Below, one piece after another: positions 7,215 to 16,400 of a stretch of 64,000 bases of DNA; the stretch's first letter is position 1; every line of letters starts with the position of its first letter. A program made the translations under genes and the position numbers. Location: assembly GCA_964251385.1 (NCBI GenBank), contig CAXUJK010000002.1:124001-188000 (forward strand), read 5' to 3'. The notes under the pieces are model-generated. The model was not told the DNA's origin and ran no database searches. It worked only from the letters and a program-made list of their open reading frames with translations. The DNA is from CADCVW01 sp964251385. Its GTDB lineage: Bacteria > Pseudomonadota > Alphaproteobacteria > Sphingomonadales > Sphingomonadaceae.

Positions 7215-7490
7215 GGTGAAGTGCTCCGGTTCGGGGCCGCGCCTCTCGCGGCCTTCACGGGCGACGAAGAGCGGGGGCGGGACGGGCCTGCACCGCGGGC
7301 GCTCTCGCGCGCGGCTGAAGCGCAGCGGAGGACGGCGAAGGCGCGCTATCTTGCTTCGCGATGCAAAGGCCCGCTTGCGGGCCGGCGGAAGATAGTGCGG
7401 TGTAGCCGTTGCCTGCCCGGACCGGCTCCGGTCCGATCGCCCTCTTGGAAGGCCGAAGGCGCGGCTTTCCCGTGACCGTGTGCCCGGCCC
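7215..7490 (-). ncRNA. Structured leader upstream of the DUF2493 gene
   Basis: The minus strand at 7346-7395 folds with outer arms CTATCTT/AAGATAG. These enclose hairpin GGCCCGC-AA-GCGGGCC and a TTGC/GCAA stem around TCGCGA. This is the same architecture as 3768-3812 and 54046-54089 with changed but still paired bases. The downstream words GTCCTCCGCT and GGCCGCGA also match the DUF736 leaders. The distance to the start codon is 132 nt, against 122 and 128 nt for the DUF736 copies. The conserved geometry argues for function. Confidence 0.6.
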
Positions 7491-7507
7491 AATGCTGATC
7501 CGAACCG

Positions 7508-8569
7508 CTAAGCCGACGCCCTGCGCTTATGGTTCGCCGGGAACAGGAAGCGTTTGACGTCCTCGGGAGTGAGCTGCACCCGCAAGTCAGCCGAAAGCGC
7601 ATCCGTCCCAAGCTGCCGCAGGTCGTCGTTGAGGTCGCCTCCACGCGCCTCCAGCATCACCGGCTCAATCCCGGCCTCGCGTGCTCTGGTGGCCAACGTG
7701 TCCGCCGCGCGTCGTCCGGCGTCGTCTGGTTCGCGAGCGATGTAGAGCCTGCGCAGCGTCGGCTGGAGCTGCAGGGCGGCGAGGTGTGCGGCCGAGAGCG
7801 CAGCGATGGCAGGGAGCGTGGTCAGAACCTGCCGCAACGACAACATGGTCTCGACGCCTTCGCCGGCCGCTGACACGTCGGCGGCGACGCCGAAGCGGAC
7901 TCCGTGCCCGAGAAGCTGACCCATGGCGCGTCGTGGTGAAGCGACAGGGGCTTTGTCGGCGGTCGTGGGAGCGAGCCACGTTCGATGTGCGCCGGTGATG
8001 GTGCCGTAATGGTCGGTGACTGCAGCGATGAGCGCCGGCCAGGCCTCGCGGCCGGGCGCTTCGTCGTCCTCGGGACGGTAAAAGCAGTGCGGGTGGAAGC
8101 GAAGCGCTCCAGTGCCGCTGAGATTGGTCAGGCAACGATGGTGCAGGTAGGTCTCAGCCAAAGTGCCCCGGATCGGCTTCGACATGCCGAACAATCGTCG
8201 CGCGGCTTCAGGTGAGCCGGTCGGCACGGGCGGCAGCGGCTCGCGGCTGATCCACTCCGGACAGGGCAAGGACAGGAAGCGACGGGCCTCGTCGAGCACC
8301 TCGGGCAGCTCGGTCAGGCGCTGGTTGGCGGCGATCAGATCGAGCAAGTCGCCATGCTCGCCCGTGGCGGCATCGGTCCATTTGCCTGCGGCACCTTGGC
8401 CCGACTCCGGGCCGGTCAGTCGGACGTAGAGGCTGCGGCCTGCGGAGTTGTCGACATCGCCGACAAGCCAGTAGCGGCCTTGCCGACGGCCATTGGAGAG
8501 GTAGTGGCGGCACACCGGCTCGGCGTTTTGAGCCAGGCGGCGCGCCAGGTCGGAAGCGTCATCGCGCAT
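7508..8569 (-). CDS. Toprim-domain protein (DUF7146-type primase-like)
   Basis: The 353-residue protein begins MRDDASDLARRLAQNAEPVC. Its N-terminal half holds RYWLVGDVD and GKWTDAATGEHGDLLDLI, typical of mobile-element primase relatives. A C-terminal Toprim domain carries the acidic patches AAGEGVETMLSL and REPDDAGRRAADTLA. The ATG at 8569 has GGAGG 6 nt upstream; the much longer ORF upstream is an artefact of high GC. It likely acts on DNA during element replication or establishment in the recipient. It follows parB in the same direction after a hairpin terminator. Confidence 0.8.
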   Translation of the reverse strand: MRDDASDLARRLAQNAEPVCRHYLSNGRRQGRYWLVGDVDNSAGRSLYVRLTGPESGQGAAGKWTDAATGEHGDLLDLIAANQRLTELPEVLDEARRFLSLPCPEWISREPLPPVPTGSPEAARRLFGMSKPIRGTLAETYLHHRCLTNLSGTGALRFHPHCFYRPEDDEAPGREAWPALIAAVTDHYGTITGAHRTWLAPTTADKAPVASPRRAMGQLLGHGVRFGVAADVSAAGEGVETMLSLRQVLTTLPAIAALSAAHLAALQLQPTLRRLYIAREPDDAGRRAADTLATRAREAGIEPVMLEARGGDLNDDLRQLGTDALSADLRVQLTPEDVKRFLFPANHKRRASA

Positions 8570-8584
8570 CGGTGTCCTCCTGGA

Positions 8585-8617
8585 CAAAAGAGGGCCTGCC
8601 GTTTCCGACAGGCCCTC
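8585..8617 (-). terminator. Rho-independent terminator after parB
   Basis: On the minus strand GAGGGCCTGTCG-GAAA-CGGCAGGCCCTC forms a long stem with a GAAA tetraloop and one T-G mismatch-type pair, followed by TTTTG. It lies 26 bp past the parB stop and 16 bp before the Toprim start, so it may end parB transcripts or attenuate expression of the Toprim gene. Confidence 0.85.
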
Positions 8618-8642
8618 CAGGTGCGAGCAGGTGGGGGAAGAC

Positions 8643-10814
8643 CTACTCGGCCGCGTGGGCGTAGGGGGCGTCATCCTCCACGACCTCGGCATCCTCGCTC
8701 GGCTCGGTATCCTTGACCATGGCCGGTTCGCCGCCTTCCGCCGCCGTCTCTTCGCCGGCCTCGTTGAGCACGACGTCAATGGCGTCAGCCGACACGACGA
8801 TCGGCTCGGCTGCGGTCTCGACCGGGCGCGGCAGATCGCGGCCGGGCGTGCGCAACGGCTCGGGCACCCAGCCGGTGCCGCCGAGCAGGCCTTGCGCCCG
8901 CTCGGCCATTTCGCCCTTCTTGAGGTGGTCGATGAGCTGCGCCTGCCGTTCGCCTCGTGCTTCACGCACCGCGGCGACGATGCGCGCCTTGGTGACCCGG
9001 CCGAGGAAGTTGTCGACCGTTGGCGTCCAACCCACGCCCGCCATGTCGAGGTCGATCGCGGCCGCCAGCCGGTCGGCGTGCGCGAGCGCGCGGGGCCGCC
9101 GGTTGTACGCGTCGTAAGTGGCGTTCACCGTGCACGCGACGCAGTGCGCGAACAGGTGCTGGCGGGTCTCGGTGTCGAAGGCCGCGAGCTTGTCCCACAG
9201 CGCCTCCGGCTCCTTGGGCAGGGTGATCGCCCAGGCCTCGTGCCGCGCGTCGACCGATTTGGCTGAAGCGGTGTCGGCGAACCCTGGTGCCTGGTGCGCG
9301 AAACCGATGCTCTTGGCGTCGAGCTCCAGGCAGCTGTCCAGCGCGTAGCGGTAGAACAGCCGTAGCGCGAGCGCGTGCAGCGCGGCCAGGAACGCCACGT
9401 GCGGGTCGTTGCCCAGTGCGTCCCGGAGTGCGACCGTGCGGTGCGCGGTCAACTCGGCGAGCAGCCGGTCAGGAATGGGGCGCATGCCCTCATCTTCTTC
9501 CGGCTCGGGCGCGACGGTTGGCTCGATGCTGACGGTCTCGGTCGTGGAGTCGGCCTCTTCGATCCGTGCGGCGATGTGCTCGACCGCGCGGGCGTAAGCG
9601 CCATCCGCCGGTGCGGCCTCCGGCTCGAGAACGGGAGGCTCGTCCTCGGTCCGGACATAACCGCGGTCGATCCGCAGCCGCCCGTCGCTGCCGATGCTGA
9701 CGAACGCGCCCGCGGTCGCGACCTCGGCAGGGTCAAACACGACGGGACGGTCGTCGAGCGCCTCAAGCGCCGTCTCGATCTCGCCCAGGCGCTGGTCCGC
9801 CTCATCGGAGAGCTCCTCGGAAGCCTCGAACTCAGCCTCGATCCGCTCCTGCTCGGCGATGAGCGCGTCGCGCGCGGCCTCCTGCTCGGAGGTGAGTGGG
9901 GGCTGGTCGCCGGTCAGCCGGCGCAGACCGTGGAGGTGGGCGTACGGCAGGTCGACGAACGTCTCGACCCACTTGAACCCTTCCGCCGCGACCACGTCGG
10001 CCTCCTCGCGCAGCTTCTCGGCCATGAGCATGTCGAGCAGACCTGCGTCCTGCAGCCAACCCCCATCGTCGGACTGGAAGAGGTCGTTCAGCACCTCGCC
10101 CCCGGCCTCCACATAGGCGTCGATGCTCACGAACTGCGCCCGCCGGTCGGAGGCGCGCACGGCGCCTTCGGTCAACATGCGCCGGATCTCGTAGGGCTGC
10201 TTGGAGTGGTGCCGCTGCAGCGCCTCCCAGACCTGCTCCTGGCGCTGGTGGTCGGCGTTGACCGTGAACGCCATCAGCTGGTCGAGCGTGATGCCGTCCT
10301 CGGCATAGACTTCGAGCAGCGCAGGGCTGACCGCCGCCAGACGCAGCCGCTGCTTCACGACCGCCACCGACACGAAGAAGGCGGCCGCGATCTCCTCCTC
10401 GCCCATGCCCTTCTCTCGCATGGCCTGGAAGGCACGAAACTGGTCCAGCGGATGCAGCGGCGCGCGCTGGACGTTCTCGGCGAGACTGTCTTCCTCGGCC
10501 AGCCCTTCCGTGCGGACGATGCACGGAATGGGTGCGTTTTTCGCCAGGCGCTTCTGCTTGGCGAGCAACTCCAACGCGCGGAAGCGCCGGCCGCCGGCGG
10601 GCACCTCGTAGATGCCGGTCTCGGCGCCCATTTCGTCGAGCACGGGCCGAACGGTGAGGGACTGGAGCAGGGTGCGCCGAGCGATGTCCTCGGCGAGTTG
10701 CTCGATGGCGACGCCAGCCTTCACCTGACGGACATTGGACTGGGACAGCACGAGCTTGTCGAGCGGGATCGCACGCTGCTCGCTCAAGCTGATCTTCGGT
10801 TGGGCCTTGGCCAT
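8643..10814 (-). CDS. ParB/RepB/Spo0J-family protein (723 aa)
   Basis: The N-terminus has the ParB nuclease-like fold: LDKLVLSQSNVRQVK, LLQSLTVRPVL, YEVPAGGRRFRALELLAK, then LAEENVQRAPLHPLDQFRAF-type residues around 115-130 and an HTH (EEEIAAAFFVSVAVVKQRLR). The remaining ~500 residues are helical and acidic, with a conserved C-terminal domain containing WTPTVDNFLGRVTKARI. This is far longer than plasmid ParB (~300 aa) and no ParA is encoded nearby. It is therefore more likely a ParB-like CTP-binding or nuclease protein of the ICE early region than a segregation factor. A leader hairpin covers its RBS. Confidence 0.85.
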   Translation of the reverse strand: MAKAQPKISLSEQRAIPLDKLVLSQSNVRQVKAGVAIEQLAEDIARRTLLQSLTVRPVLDEMGAETGIYEVPAGGRRFRALELLAKQKRLAKNAPIPCIVRTEGLAEEDSLAENVQRAPLHPLDQFRAFQAMREKGMGEEEIAAAFFVSVAVVKQRLRLAAVSPALLEVYAEDGITLDQLMAFTVNADHQRQEQVWEALQRHHSKQPYEIRRMLTEGAVRASDRRAQFVSIDAYVEAGGEVLNDLFQSDDGGWLQDAGLLDMLMAEKLREEADVVAAEGFKWVETFVDLPYAHLHGLRRLTGDQPPLTSEQEAARDALIAEQERIEAEFEASEELSDEADQRLGEIETALEALDDRPVVFDPAEVATAGAFVSIGSDGRLRIDRGYVRTEDEPPVLEPEAAPADGAYARAVEHIAARIEEADSTTETVSIEPTVAPEPEEDEGMRPIPDRLLAELTAHRTVALRDALGNDPHVAFLAALHALALRLFYRYALDSCLELDAKSIGFAHQAPGFADTASAKSVDARHEAWAITLPKEPEALWDKLAAFDTETRQHLFAHCVACTVNATYDAYNRRPRALAHADRLAAAIDLDMAGVGWTPTVDNFLGRVTKARIVAAVREARGERQAQLIDHLKKGEMAERAQGLLGGTGWVPEPLRTPGRDLPRPVETAAEPIVVSADAIDVVLNEAGEETAAEGGEPAMVKDTEPSEDAEVVEDDAPYAHAAE

Positions 10815-10817
10815 GAC

Positions 10818-10930
10818 GGTTCTCCGTGACGGGCCGGCCGAGAACCTCTCCCGACCCTCAAACCCGTCGCGAAGCGCAGCGCCGCCCTCTCACTCTGGAG
10901 AGGACGACGCCGCAAGTTCGGTCGAGGATA
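10818..10930 (-). promoter_or_regulatory. parB leader with RBS-covering hairpin
   Basis: On the minus strand GGTTCTC (10846-10840) pairs with GAGAACC (10824-10818), enclosing a GC-rich loop. The 3' arm carries the GGAG Shine-Dalgarno just before the ATG at 10814. Flanking words GGGTTTGAGGGTCGGGAGAGG and CACGGAGA recur upstream of the DUF932 gene (12139-12190), so this is a shared leader. The possible role is control of translation or a promoter active on entering single-stranded DNA. The repeat is visible; the role is inferred. Confidence 0.55.
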
Positions 10931-10941
10931 GGCCGCGCGGG

Positions 10942-12138
10942 TCAGGCTGCCCTGTCGAGGAGCTTCTTGGCCCGACCCTCCAGGTCGAGACGGGCGTCCT
11001 GCTGCGGCTTGTTCCGGGCGAACGCGGTGATGCCCTGGACGAAGTCGAACACGCTCTCGGGCGCGCGGCCTTCCTCGGCGAGCACCGTCTCGATGATCTT
11101 GGCCGTCTCCGCCTTGCCGAAGCCGCGCTTGCGCAGGAACTCGGTCCGGTCCTCGTCGGTGCGGGCGACGATCTGCGCGCGCGCCGCCTTGATGCCGTTC
11201 ACGAACGGCATGGGCGAGCTGTCCGCGAAGCGGGTCAGCGCGGGCGCGGCCTCGTGCGCGAAGCGGCTGGCCGCGTACTTGGAGTGCCGGATGCTGATCT
11301 CCTCAAACTCCTCCACGCCCCAGAGATTTCGGTTTTGGCAGACGGCGCGAAGGTAGAAGCTCGCCATGCCGAGCGTCTTGGCGCCCACCTCCGAGTTCCA
11401 GCAGTAGAAGCCACGGAAGTAGAGGTCGGGCGAACCGTCGGGCAGGCGTCCAGCCTCGATCGGGTTGAGGTCGTCGACCAGAAACAGGAAGACGTCGCGG
11501 TCACTGGCGTAGAGCGTGGTCGTATCGGCGGTTATGTCGATGCGCGGATTGTAGATGCCTGTCGACCAGTCGAGCACGCCCGGGACCTTCCAGCGCGTGT
11601 CGCCGGTGCCGTTGCCCGCGATGCGCTGCACGGCCGCGACCAGCTCGTGGTCGTAGATGCGGCCATAGTCGGGGCCGGTGACTGCGCGAAGCTCAATCCG
11701 ACCGTCGTCGGTCTCGAGGGTCTTGACCTGCTCCGCGCGGTGCGAGGTGAGCCCGTACTGAAGGTTGATGCCGGCGAGCGCCGCCGGGAGCTGACGCAGG
11801 TAGGCGGCAGGCGCGCCGACCAGGCCGGCGAGCTGGCCGAAGCTCCAGTGGGTCGGCGCGATCGGCGCGTCAGAGCCCGGTAGAACAAGCGTCAGCGCCT
11901 CAGCGTTGTCGCGGGTCGCCTCGACGCGCACGGCCGCGCTCTCGACCGTTTGGGTGCGGCTCCGGTCGGCACGGCCCTTCACCGAGGCCATCAATTCGGA
12001 CAGGGACAGGTAACGCTCGTCGGCTGGCCGGGAGAACCATTCGGACGACACCCGCCCGATCCGCTGTCCCCGACCGACATCCACCTTATAGCCGCCGCTC
12101 TGATCACGGCGTGCGTCCAGAACCTCTACATTGCTCAT
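10942..12138 (-). CDS. DUF932 protein (phage/plasmid-type)
   Basis: The 398-residue protein opens MSNVEVLDARRDQSGGYKVD and includes FSRPADERYLSLSEL, PTHWSFGQLAGLVGAPAAYL and ALTLVLPGSDAP. The C-terminal part has RGFYCWNSEVGAKTLGMASF, the core of DUF932. Members occur on plasmids, ICEs and phages, often in the leading region. The function is not established. The Met at 12138 is preferred over 12186 because the DUF932 N-terminus begins there and GGAG is 8 nt upstream. It lies upstream of parB in the same direction, with each gene having its own copy of a common leader. Confidence 0.85.
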   Translation of the reverse strand: MSNVEVLDARRDQSGGYKVDVGRGQRIGRVSSEWFSRPADERYLSLSELMASVKGRADRSRTQTVESAAVRVEATRDNAEALTLVLPGSDAPIAPTHWSFGQLAGLVGAPAAYLRQLPAALAGINLQYGLTSHRAEQVKTLETDDGRIELRAVTGPDYGRIYDHELVAAVQRIAGNGTGDTRWKVPGVLDWSTGIYNPRIDITADTTTLYASDRDVFLFLVDDLNPIEAGRLPDGSPDLYFRGFYCWNSEVGAKTLGMASFYLRAVCQNRNLWGVEEFEEISIRHSKYAASRFAHEAAPALTRFADSSPMPFVNGIKAARAQIVARTDEDRTEFLRKRGFGKAETAKIIETVLAEEGRAPESVFDFVQGITAFARNKPQQDARLDLEGRAKKLLDRAA

Positions 12139-12487
12139 AGCTCGTCTCCGCGACAGGCTGGCCGGGAGCCCTCTCTCGACCCTCAACCCGTCACGGCGAC
12201 AGCCGCAGTCCTCTTACTCTCACGCGGGGCGTTGCGGGGCGCGGCCCCGCCGAAGGGGTCGGTCGAGACGAGGCTCGGTCGCAGGGGAAGGCTTTCCCCT
12301 CCTAGGACTCTGCTCCCGGAACATCGGAGGCCAAACTATAGGGCTCGGCGGGCACATCGTTCCAGTGGGGCGTGTCCGCGGTTGCGAGATCAGTCAGACG
12401 GCAGGATCATGAACCACGCGTTTGCCACGTGATGGTAGGGGCTCGCGCAGCCGCGACGCGTCAAATTCCACGCGGACCTTGAAAGGC
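12139..12487 (-). promoter_or_regulatory. DUF932 leader and divergent promoter region
   Basis: The part next to DUF932 (12139-12240) repeats the parB leader: TCTCCG.GAC.GG..GGCC, CTCTC.CGACCCTCAA, CCCGTC and CTCTTACTCTC align in order with 10820-10900. The following ~200 bp are GC-rich with a GCGGGGC.GCGGCCCCGC hairpin near 12230-12250. No gene is seen. The far end holds the toxin operator. Confidence 0.5.
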
Positions 12488-12488
12488 C

Positions 12489-12504
12489 ATCCCATAAATG
12501 GGAT
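12489..12504. promoter_or_regulatory. Palindromic operator of the toxin-antitoxin operon
   Basis: ATCCCAT-AA-ATGGGAT is a perfect 7-bp inverted repeat ending 8 bp before the toxin ATG. The position fits autorepression by the downstream XRE antitoxin, as usual in HigBA-type operons. Confidence 0.65.
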
Positions 12505-12512
12505 AAGGGCAA

Positions 12513-12896
12513 ATGGCTCGTACTTTGTCGAAAGGCGAAAAGCCGCTCGACTGGGTGGGCTCCTCGAAGAAGGACTTCATCGGCTTTCCCGAGCCGGTGA
12601 AGGATGAGATGGGAAACGCGCTTGGGCTTGCGCAGTTCGGGAGCAAGCACCCGTCGGCCAAGCCTTGGAAGGGGCAGGGCTCGGGTGTCTTTGAAGTGGT
12701 CCAGGATCATGACGGGGACACGTATCGGGCGGTCTACACGGTGCGCTTCAAGGAGGTGGTGTACGTGCTGCACGCATTCCAGAAGAAGTCGCCAAAGGGG
12801 ATCAGGACGGCGCAGGTCGACGTCGACCTGGTCGAGAGGCGCTTAAAGGTCGCGCAACAGGATTATGAGGCCCGCTATGGTAAGCCAAAAAGATGA
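12513..12896 (+). CDS. Gp49/HigB-like RelE-superfamily toxin
   Basis: The 127-residue protein contains the Gp49-like core: GSKHPSAKPWKGQGSGVFEV, DGDTYRAVYTVRFKEVVYVL, HAFQKKSPKGIRT. The last, with its Lys/Ser/Pro run, is typical of HigB/RelE mRNA interferases. The domain ends with an arginine-rich helix and KVAQQDYEARYG. The toxin-first order with an antitoxin carrying the HTH downstream is that of higBA. It probably cleaves mRNA at the ribosome when the antitoxin is lost, stabilising the element. The gene sits under a palindromic operator. Confidence 0.85.
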   Translation: MARTLSKGEKPLDWVGSSKKDFIGFPEPVKDEMGNALGLAQFGSKHPSAKPWKGQGSGVFEVVQDHDGDTYRAVYTVRFKEVVYVLHAFQKKSPKGIRTAQVDVDLVERRLKVAQQDYEARYGKPKR

Positions 12897-12900
12897 GACG

Positions 12901-13227
12901 ATGACCGACGAGACAATAACTCGGGGCACTGGCAACGTATTCGCCGATCTCGGTTACCCGGATGCCGAAGAGCGGCAGACCAAGCTGCGTCTGGCAGATG
13001 CCATAAACGGGGTGATCGCCCGCCGGAGGCTGACCCAAGCCGCCGCGGCGGAGAAGCTCACCGTCAACCAGCCGAAGGTGTCGGCGCTTGCAAATTACAA
13101 GCTGGATGGGTTTTCGGTCGAACGGCTAATGACGTTTCTCACGGCGCTCGATCAGGACGTGGAGATCGTGATCCGCAACAAGCCGCGGTCGCGGCCCGGT
13201 GGCCGCATTTCCGTTGTCGCTGCCTAG
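12901..13227 (+). CDS. HigA-like XRE antitoxin
   Basis: The 108-residue product has the HTH_37-type domain of antitoxins paired with Gp49-like toxins. It shows GNVFADLGYPDAEERQTK, then LADAINGVIARRRLTQAAAA, VNQPKVSALANYKLDGFSVE and LMTFLTALDQDVEIVIRNK. The ATG 12901 lies 4 bp after the toxin stop; an alternative ATG at 12877 would overlap the toxin. It should neutralise the toxin and repress the operon through 12489-12504. Confidence 0.85.
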   Translation: MTDETITRGTGNVFADLGYPDAEERQTKLRLADAINGVIARRRLTQAAAAEKLTVNQPKVSALANYKLDGFSVERLMTFLTALDQDVEIVIRNKPRSRPGGRISVVAA

Positions 13228-13473
13228 CGGCTTGGCCTCAGTGACTAGGCCGGCTCTTCAAGATTGCGTGGTTCCATGAGGGCTGAGGCCACTTTTCCTC
13301 TTCTCGAGCCGTTCCGAACACGTGGCAACAATTGGGAGAGCACCTCTGGCTGGCAGCGGAATGGGAACTTGGGCTCCAGATGGGGCCGCGGTGGGTCGGA
13401 TGGAGTGAAGGGTCGATCTGCTTTGACAAGGCCCGACGCAGTTGAGCATGACGGCGGCACGAGGGCGGGGTCA

Positions 13474-16400
13474 GTGGCTAACAGTTTCTACGAACGGCCG
13501 ATTCTAAACTCGCCCTATGAACCGCCGTCGCTCTACCATCTGCTCGACGATACCGGCCAGCCGATCGAGGGCGAGCCGATCAAGGGGCGTCGCCCGTCGA
13601 AGTTCATCGTGCCGGTGCCTGCTTCGCGGAAAAGAGCGGCCGCGGCGCAGGCGTCGCTCGACCTCGAGACCTACTCCGAGAACGCCAAGATCAATGCGAT
13701 TCGCGGCTATGTGGACACGTGGCGGGCCATTCCAAATCCTGCGGACTGGGGCGTGACGCCTGCTACGCAGCGGCTGCTTGAACACTGGCGCCGACCGGGA
13801 GAGCAATGGGCCGGTCCCCATCCCTTCTTCTGCCAGATCGAGGCGGTCGAGACGATGATCTGGCTGACCGAGGTCGCGCCGCGACGTGCGGCGACGCGTG
13901 GTCTCCTCGACCAGATTGCCAAGGACAATGAGGAAGCGAACCCGGCGCTCTTCCGCTTGGCGATGAAGATGGCGACGGGTAGCGGCAAGACGACCGTGAT
14001 GGCAATGCTCATCGCTTGGCAGGCGATCAACGCTGCGCGCAAGGAAACCAAGGATTTCTCGCGCGCCTTCCTGATCGTGGCGCCGGGCATCACGATCAAG
14101 GACCGGCTCCGCGTCCTCCTGCCGAGCGAGCCGGGCAATTACTACGACACCCGCGAGATCGTGCCGCCCGAGATGCTGCCCGAGATACGCCGCGCCGAGA
14201 TCGTCATCACCAACTATCACGCGTTCCAGCACCGCGAGACGCTGGCGATGCCGAAGGCGGCGCGTAGCTTCCTGCAGGGCAACGATCCCGAGCCGGTTAG
14301 GACGACCGAGACCGACGCCCAGATGCTAGAGCGCGCGTGCGACAAGCTGCTGCGGTTCGAGCGCGTGAACGTCATCAACGACGAGGCGCACCATTGCTAC
14401 CGCCACAAGGTCGGCGGCGACGCCGAGGGGGCGCTGACCGGCGACGAGAAGAAGGAAGCCGAGGAGAACGAAAAGGCCGCCCGCCTCTGGATCAACGGCA
14501 TCGAGGCGCTTGATCGGCAGCTGAAGAAGGGAACGCGCAGCGGCGGCGTCCGGGCCGTCTATGATCTGTCGGCGACGCCCTTCTTCCTGCGCGGCTCCGG
14601 TTATCAGGAGGGTACGCTTTTCCCCTGGGTCGTGTCTGATTTCAGCCTGATGGATGCGATCGAGAGCGGCATCGTCAAGCTGCCGCGCGTGCCCGTCACC
14701 GACAATCTCGTCCAGACCGACACTGTCGTGTATCGTGATCTGTGGGCTAGCTTGAAGAAGGGGCCGAAACAGCTTCCCAAGAGCACCTCGGCCGCAGGCA
14801 AGCTCAGCCCGTTCGATCTGCCCGAACTCCTACAGACTGCGATGTATGCGCTCTATAGCCACTATCAGGGCGAGTTCGAGCGGTGGCAGAAGGCGGGTAT
14901 CGGCGTGCCGCCGGTGTTCATCGTGGTCTGCCAGAACACCGCCATCTCGAAGCTGGTGTTCGAGTGGATCGCCGGGTTCGAGCGCGGCGACGCCGAGGCA
15001 GGCGAGCGCGCTGCGTTCCACGCCGGCCATCTCGAACTATTCCGCAACTATGATGAGCATGGCGGCCGCCTCTCCCGACCAAGGACGCTGCTGATCGACT
15101 CGCGCCAGTTGGAAGCGGGCTTGGCGCTCGACAAGAACTTCAAGGAAGCGGCGTCGATCGAAATCGAGCAGTTCAAGCGCGAGCTTGCCGCGCGCGAGGG
15201 CGCGGGCAGCGTCAAGGGCGAGGTCAATGAGAGCGACCTGCTGCGCGAGGTGATGAACACAGTCGGCCGCCCCGGCCGGCTCGGCGAGCAGATCCGCTGC
15301 GTCGTCTCGGTCTCGATGCTGACCGAGGGCTGGGACACCAACACCGTCACCCACATCCTCGGCGTCCGCGCGTTCGGTACGCAGCTGTTGTGCGAGCAGG
15401 TCGTCGGCCGCGGGCTGCGCCGCCAGTCCTACGAGCTCAACAAGGACGGGCTGTTTGACGTCGAATATGCCGACATCATGGGCATCCCGTTCGACTTCGC
15501 CCGCTCGCCGCAGAAAGTCGATCCCAAGCCGCCCAAGCCGGTGACGCGCGTCCACGCCATCGCCGAGCGCGCCGACCTCGAAATCCGCTTCCCGCGCGTC
15601 AGCGGCTACCGCCGCGAGCTGCCGTCCGAGCGGCTGGAGGCGCAGTTTGACGAGGACAGCCGCCTCGTCATCACGCCCGAGGACATCGGCCCGACCTCGG
15701 TGACGATGGAGGGGATCGTCGGCGCCGGCGTCACCATCACGCCCGAGGTGCTGGCGCAGCTGCGCCCGTCGGAGATCAGCTTCAACCTCGCCAAGCACCT
15801 GCTCTACACGCATTTCCGCGACGAGGACGGGTTCCCCAAACAGCATCTGTTCCCGCAAATCCAGCGGCTGGCGCGGCGCTGGATCGACGAAGGCTATCTC
15901 GTTACCAAGGGCGTGCCGATCGGCGCGATCCTGTATCAGGAGCAGCTCGCCCGTGCCGCCGAGAAGATCGACATCGCGTGCACGCGCGGCGGCGGCGGTC
16001 ACGTCGTCGCGGTGCTCGACCCTTACAACCCGAGCGGGTCGACGCGGCACGTTAACTTCATCACGTCCAAGGAATGCTGGCCGACCGGCGCCCGCCCGCC
16101 GAAGTCGCAGATCAGCCATGTGGTCAAGGATTCGAGTTGGGAGATCGCGCTCGCCCAGGCGCTGGAGGGGCACGACCGCGTGCTCGCTTATGCCAAGAAC
16201 CAGGCGCTCGGCTTCGAGATCCCCTATCTCGATGGCGGCGCGATGCGGCGCTACGTGCCCGACTTCCTCGTCCGTCTCGACACCGGCGCCGAGCAGCTCC
16301 ACCTCGTGCTGGAGATGAAAGGCCAGCGCGACGAGAGCGACAAGGCCAAGGCGCAGACTGCGCGCGATCTGTGGGTGCCCGGCGTCAACGCGCTCGGCGG

